Assembly: GCF_000185905.1 (NCBI RefSeq)
Contig: NC_014923.1
Coordinates: 3,495,501 to 3,559,500, forward strand
Direction of reading: 5' to 3'
DNA: 64,000 nucleotides
DNA from: Mesorhizobium ciceri biovar biserrulae WSM1271
Lineage (GTDB): Bacteria; Pseudomonadota; Alphaproteobacteria; Rhizobiales; Rhizobiaceae
A program made the translations under genes and the position numbers. Shown piece after piece: positions 60,065 through 64,000 of this stretch. Below the pieces are notes generated by a model, which saw only the letters and a list, made by a program, of their open reading frames with translations, did no database searches and had not been told where the DNA came from. Position 1 is the stretch's first letter. Each line of letters opens with the position of its first letter.

Positions 60065-61231
60065 TCAACGGCCAATCAGCGCGCGAGCTATGATGACGCG
60101 CATGATCTCGTTGGTGCCTTCGAGGATCTGGTGCACGCGCAGGTCCCGCACCAGTTTCTCGATGCCGTAGTCGTGCAGGTAGCCGTAGCCGCCGAGCAGC
60201 TGCAGTGCGTCATTGGCGACATTGAAGCCGGTGTCGGTGACGAAGCGCTTGGCCATCGCCGACCATTTGCCGGCATCCGGCGCCTTGCGGTCGAGCTTCG
60301 AGGCGGCGGCATAAAGGAAGATACGCGCCGCCTGCAGCTCGGTCTCCATGTCGGCCAGCCTGAATTGCAGCGCCTGGAACTGATTGATCTTCGAGCCGAA
60401 AGCCTTGCGCTCGGCGGTGTAGGACAGCGCCTTGTCGAGCGCCGACTGCGCGCCGCCCAGCGAACAGGCGGCGATGTTCAGCCGGCCGCCGTCGAGCCCG
60501 GCCATGGCGATGCCGAAGCCAGCGCCTTCGTCGGACAGAAGGTTCTCCGCCGGCACCTTGCAATCCTCGAAGATGACCTGGCGGGTCGACTGCATGTGCC
60601 AGCCCATCTTGTGCTCGTTTGCCCCAAAGGAGAGGCCCGGCGCATCTCTGGGCACGACGATGGTGGAAATGCCTTTCGGCCCGTCCGCGCCGGTGCGCAC
60701 CATGACGGCATAGACATCGCTGTCGCCGGCGCCGGAGATGAACTGTTTGGTGCCGTTGAGCACATAGTCGCCGCCGCTTTTCACCGCACGGGTCTTGAGC
60801 GCCGCGGCATCGGAGCCGGAGCCTGGCTCGGTCAGGCAGTAGCTGGCCAGCCATTCCATCGAAGTGAGCTTCGGCAGGAAGCGCTGGCGCTGTTCGTCAT
60901 TGCCGAAACGGTCGATCATCGAGGCCACCATGTTGTGGATCGAGATGAAGGACGAAAAGGCCGGATCGGCGTGCGACAGCGCCTCAAAGATCAGCACAGC
61001 GTCGAGCCGGCCAAGTGCCGAGCCACCGACATCGTCCCTGATATAGATGCCGCCGAGCCCGAGCGGGCCGGTCTCGCGGATCACGTCGGCCGGGAAATGC
61101 TTGTTGCGGTCCCAATCGAGCGCATTCGGTGCGACACGGTCGGCGGCGAAGGCCTGCGCCATCTCCTGGATGGCGCGCTGCTCCTCGTTGAGTTCGAATT
61201 GGCTGGTGCTCGCATCGACCGCGGCGTCCAT
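60065..61231 (-). CDS. Acyl-CoA dehydrogenase, isobutyryl-CoA type
   Basis: A 388-residue flavoenzyme: YCLTEPGSGSDAAALKT, AGLDGGRLNIAACSLGGAQ, FGSKINQFQALQF and QILEGTNEIMRVIIARAL, whose Glu in EGTNE is the catalytic base. It oxidises a short branched acyl-CoA with FAD. Pairing with the mmsB-like gene points to isobutyryl-CoA in valine catabolism. The start (ATG 61231) follows GGGAGC. Confidence 0.87.
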   Translation of the reverse strand: MDAAVDASTSQFELNEEQRAIQEMAQAFAADRVAPNALDWDRNKHFPADVIRETGPLGLGGIYIRDDVGGSALGRLDAVLIFEALSHADPAFSSFISIHNMVASMIDRFGNDEQRQRFLPKLTSMEWLASYCLTEPGSGSDAAALKTRAVKSGGDYVLNGTKQFISGAGDSDVYAVMVRTGADGPKGISTIVVPRDAPGLSFGANEHKMGWHMQSTRQVIFEDCKVPAENLLSDEGAGFGIAMAGLDGGRLNIAACSLGGAQSALDKALSYTAERKAFGSKINQFQALQFRLADMETELQAARIFLYAAASKLDRKAPDAGKWSAMAKRFVTDTGFNVANDALQLLGGYGYLHDYGIEKLVRDLRVHQILEGTNEIMRVIIARALIGR

Positions 61232-61375
61232 GGCGTGCTCCCTGTGTGCTGGCCAGCTAGCTCGCTGGCCTGTTGTTTTTGGCTTTGCGCGCGCACCAAT
61301 CTAGACCAATGATGCCGCCGCGCAACCCGATCCCCTGCGGAGCGGCTGTGCATCAATGCATGTCCGGAGCAAGAT

Positions 61376-61990
61376 GTGACGACAAAATTCGATGAACTGC
61401 TGGGCCGGTTCCACGCATACCTTGCGACCGTGGATCATGTCCTGATGCGCGATGCCGTGGCCCGGATCGGCTGGGACATGCCGGCCCGCACGCTAGAGCC
61501 GCGTCCGCTTGCCTGCCTGCGCCATCTCGATCGCGCCGCCGAACTGGCGCCTCCGGATGCCAAGCCGCTGGTGCAACTGCTTGCCGGACGTCGGAATGAT
61601 TTCCGCTGGGGGCAGACTTATGGCGAGGCGGATTTCGGGAAAGAGTTCATCGAGAATTACGGCTGGCTGGAAGTGTTCGGCACACGTGGCCACTTTGCCA
61701 ATGACGCGGCCGCCGCCGGCCTGCTGATTCTTGGACCAGATATCGTCTATCCCGACCACCATCACGTCGCCGAGGAAATCTACATTCCGCTGACCGGCGG
61801 CACCGAATGGCGCATGGGCGAGAGCGGCTTTTGCATGCGTACGGCCGGCGAGGTCGTTCATCACGCTTCCAACGTCAATCACGCCATGCGCACGGGCAAA
61901 GACCCGTTGCTGGCGCTGTACATCTGGCGCGGCGGGCCGTTGGCGCAGAAATCCGATATCACCGGAACCGTGGCGCAGGGCAGGGACTGA
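61376..61990 (+). CDS. DMSP-lyase-family cupin (DddQ/DddL-like)
   Basis: A 204-residue protein with a single cupin barrel. Metal-site residues appear as YPDHHHVAEEIYIPL (H128, H130, E134, Y136, with Y125 before) and HHASNVNHAMRT (H169), followed by LLALYIWRG. The order HxH-x3-E-x-Y...H is that of the DddQ/DddL/DddW DMSP lyases (PF16867). Those enzymes release DMS and acrylate. A GTG start is set by GGAG six bases upstream. The stop overlaps cobQ by one base. Whether DMSP is the substrate is unproven; terrestrial members may act on other compounds. Confidence 0.75.
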   Translation: MTTKFDELLGRFHAYLATVDHVLMRDAVARIGWDMPARTLEPRPLACLRHLDRAAELAPPDAKPLVQLLAGRRNDFRWGQTYGEADFGKEFIENYGWLEVFGTRGHFANDAAAAGLLILGPDIVYPDHHHVAEEIYIPLTGGTEWRMGESGFCMRTAGEVVHHASNVNHAMRTGKDPLLALYIWRGGPLAQKSDITGTVAQGRD

Positions 61991-63465
61991 TGGCCAAAGC
62001 GATCATGCTGCAAGGCACGGGTTCCGACGTGGGCAAGACGGTGCTGGTCGCCGGCCTCTGCCGCGCGGCAAAAAAGCGTGGGCTGAAGGTGCGGCCGTTC
62101 AAGCCGCAGAACATGTCGAACAATGCCGCCGTCGCCGAAATTCCAGGTGACAACAATGCCGGCGGCGGTGAGATCGGCCGCGCGCAATGGCTGCAGGCGA
62201 TCGCTTGCGGTGTCGCACCATCGGTCCACATGAACCCGGTGCTGCTGAAGCCGCAGACCGATGTCGGCGCGCAGGTCATCGTGCAGGGCAAAATGTTCGG
62301 GGAAGCGCGGGCGCGCGACTACCAGGCGATGAAGGGCCGGCTGATGGACGCCGTGCTGGAGTCCTGGGGCAAGGTCGGCGAGGGCGCCGATCTGGTCATC
62401 GTCGAGGGCGCCGGCTCGCCGGCCGAGATCAACCTGCGCAGCCGCGACATCGCCAATATGGGCTTTGCCACGCGCGCCGATGTGCCCGTGGTGCTGGTCG
62501 GCGACATCGATCGCGGCGGCGTCATCGCTTCGGTGGCCGGCACGCATCTGATCCTGCCGGAAGAGGACCGGCGCATGATCGCCGGCTATCTCATCAACAA
62601 GTTCCGCGGCGACGTTTCGCTGTTTGACGACGGCCTGAAGTCGATCGAGACATTCACGGGCTGGCGCTGTTTCGGTGTCGTTCCGTGGCTGAAGGCGGCG
62701 GCACGCTTGCCTTCGGAAGATTCGGTGGTGCTGGAGCGGCTGGCGTCCGGCGAAGCGCGCGCGTTGAAGGTGGCGGTGCCGATGCTTGGCCGCATCGCCA
62801 ATTTCGACGATCTCGACCCGCTCAAGGCTGAGCCGCAGGTCGAGGTGGTGTTCGTGCCGCCGGGAAAGCCGCTGCCCGCCGATGCCGGTCTGGTGGTCAT
62901 TCCAGGCTCGAAGTCGACAATCGGCGATCTCTTGAAATTCCGCGAGAACGGTTGGGATCGCGACCTTCTTGCGCATCGCAAGCGCGGCGGCCATGTCGTC
63001 GGTATCTGCGGCGGCTTCCAGATGCTCGGCCGTATGGTGCGCGATCCCGACGGCATCGAAGGCAGCGTCACCGAAGCCGAAGGGCTCGGCCTGCTCGACA
63101 TCGAAACGGTGATGGAGCCGGAAAAGACGGTGCGCAACGTCAGCGCCCGTTCGGTGCCGTTCGACCTGCCGCTCGAAGGCTATGAAATCCATCTCGGCCG
63201 CACCACCGGGCCGGATACGCTGAGGCCGTCTGCAGTCATCAATGGCATCGATGACGGGGCAGTGTCGGCCGATGGCAAGGTGATCGGCACCTATATGCAC
63301 GGTCTGTTTGGCGCCGACGGCTTTCGCGGAAGATTCCTCGAAAGCCTCGGCATCAAGGGCGGCGGCATCGATTACCGAGCCGAGGTCGAGCGGGCGCTGG
63401 ACGAGGTCGCAGCCGAGCTGGAGACCCATCTCGACTGCGACGCGATCTTTGCACTGGCGCAGTAA
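61990..63465 (+). CDS. cobQ: Cobyric acid synthase
   Basis: A 491-residue amidotransferase of late aerobic cobalamin synthesis. The N-terminal ATP-binding domain has MLQGTGSDVGKTVLVAGLCRA and FKPQNMSNNA; the middle has VIVEGAGSPAEINLR; the glutaminase domain has GICGGFQMLGRMV with the Cys nucleophile near residue 340 and TYMHGLFG with the histidine. It amidates four side-chain carboxylates of adenosylcobyrinic acid a,c-diamide. The ATG overlaps the cupin stop (TGATG). Cobalamin is needed by the corrinoid protein and MttB enzymes of this window. Confidence 0.92.
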   Translation: MAKAIMLQGTGSDVGKTVLVAGLCRAAKKRGLKVRPFKPQNMSNNAAVAEIPGDNNAGGGEIGRAQWLQAIACGVAPSVHMNPVLLKPQTDVGAQVIVQGKMFGEARARDYQAMKGRLMDAVLESWGKVGEGADLVIVEGAGSPAEINLRSRDIANMGFATRADVPVVLVGDIDRGGVIASVAGTHLILPEEDRRMIAGYLINKFRGDVSLFDDGLKSIETFTGWRCFGVVPWLKAAARLPSEDSVVLERLASGEARALKVAVPMLGRIANFDDLDPLKAEPQVEVVFVPPGKPLPADAGLVVIPGSKSTIGDLLKFRENGWDRDLLAHRKRGGHVVGICGGFQMLGRMVRDPDGIEGSVTEAEGLGLLDIETVMEPEKTVRNVSARSVPFDLPLEGYEIHLGRTTGPDTLRPSAVINGIDDGAVSADGKVIGTYMHGLFGADGFRGRFLESLGIKGGGIDYRAEVERALDEVAAELETHLDCDAIFALAQ

Positions 63466-63477
63466 TTCGCGGTTGGC

Positions 63478-63897
63478 TCAGCCCTTGTCGCTTGCCTTCG
63501 GCCAGTAGGTGCCGAAGGACCAGACGTTGCCTTCCGGGTCGCGGCAGATGAACTCGCGGCTGCCATAGTCGCGGTTGGTCAATTCCTGGATGATCGTGGC
63601 GCCAGCCTTCCTGGCCTTGGCATAGGCGGCATCGGCATCATCGACGGCGATGTAGATCGACTTGCCGCCGCCTGAGCCGGGTTCGCCGACCATCTTGCCG
63701 TAGTCGTCGTCGCGCACGGTGCCCAGCATGATCATCGAGGAGCCGAAGACCAGTTCGGCATGGTGCACGACGTCGCCTTCGCCATAGCGGGCCCGGACGC
63801 TGAAGCCGAAGGCTTCGCCCAGCCAGTCGATCATCTTTGCCGCGTTCCTGTAGCGCAAGGCGGGGTAGAGGCGGGGCGCTTCGGTGGTGGCGGTCAT
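63478..63897 (-). CDS. VOC-family (glyoxalase-like) protein
   Basis: A 139-residue protein of the PhnB/YetH-like VOC group: YPALRYRNAAKMIDWLGEAFGF, VVHHAELVFGSSMIMLG, VDDADAAYAKARKAGATII and DYGSREFICRDPEGNVWSFG. GAAGGAG precedes the ATG at 63897. It is convergent with cobQ, with 12 bases between stops. Function unknown. Confidence 0.82.
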   Translation of the reverse strand: MTATTEAPRLYPALRYRNAAKMIDWLGEAFGFSVRARYGEGDVVHHAELVFGSSMIMLGTVRDDDYGKMVGEPGSGGGKSIYIAVDDADAAYAKARKAGATIIQELTNRDYGSREFICRDPEGNVWSFGTYWPKASDKG

Positions 63898-64000
63898 GTC
63901 GATCTCCTTCAGTGGGGTTGGTCGATGCCCCACTGTGGGTAAAGGCCACTCCAGCGTCTTGAAGAAATGTTACCTGGCCGAGATTCCGGTTGGTGTCTCG

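Noticed and set aside
61850..61989. Cobalamin riboswitch before cobQ
   Set aside because: cobQ starts inside the stop of the preceding cupin gene, leaving no leader; no B12-box-like conserved sequence was seen there or before the corrinoid gene.

Overview
The window is about 64 kb of GC-rich DNA that reads as an alphaproteobacterium of the order Rhizobiales, most likely Mesorhizobium or a close relative. The evidence is codon usage, DUF1127 small proteins, an entericidin, a GbdR-type regulator, a Bmt-type homocysteine methyltransferase and an intergenic palindromic repeat of the kind seen in Mesorhizobium. The genus is inference. I found no tRNA, rRNA, CRISPR array or intact insertion sequence.

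Layout. 1-5.8 kb: the end of a probable lipid-linked sugar or envelope cluster (DprE1-like oxidase, small flippase, epimerase, class III aminotransferase, GT-C-like membrane protein, FkbM methyltransferase). 5.9-12.6 kb: a FAD/GcvT demethylating oxidase, two secreted proteins and a NitT/TauT-type ABC transporter. 12.6-17.3 kb: a GbdR-like AraC regulator, an antitoxin fragment, two DUF1127 proteins, a LysR regulator and an esterase. 17.4-26.0 kb (minus strand): a corrinoid methyl-transfer cluster (RamA-like activator, methyl-THF:corrinoid methyltransferase, MetF, MetV, PF13769 protein, formyltransferase-like protein, DUF1638, corrinoid protein). It faces a divergent MttB homologue and a two-cluster Fe-S protein at 26.3-28.7 kb. 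28.7-38.5 kb: assorted regulators, transporters and small enzymes, ending in an ECF sigma/VWA pair. 38.5-48.5 kb: homocysteine methyltransferase, XRE regulator, desaturase, a DddP-like M24 enzyme, a second FAD/GcvT enzyme and a second MttB. 48.7-64 kb: twin MFS transporters, prolyl oligopeptidase, omega-aminotransferase, a third FAD/GcvT enzyme, two valine-catabolism-type enzymes, a DMSP-lyase-type cupin joined to cobQ, and a VOC protein.

How it works together (inference). The window holds all the parts of a three-piece methionine synthase: homocysteine-, pterin- and B12-binding proteins, with a RamA-like protein replacing the MetH reactivation domain. It also holds two non-pyrrolysine MttB methyltransferases that could load the same corrinoid protein from a betaine-type donor. 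Methyl groups could then pass to homocysteine, or to THF and be oxidised through MetF/MetV. The FAD/GcvT enzymes would strip further methyl groups from demethylated products. Two enzymes of DMSP-lyase families lie in or near these operons. A shared palindrome precedes the pterin-binding and homocysteine methyltransferase genes, and a recurrent TTGCGACA motif precedes gbdR, the first oxidase and the mttB/corrinoid divergon. Together these suggest a regulated hub for methylated onium compounds, methionine and one-carbon metabolism.
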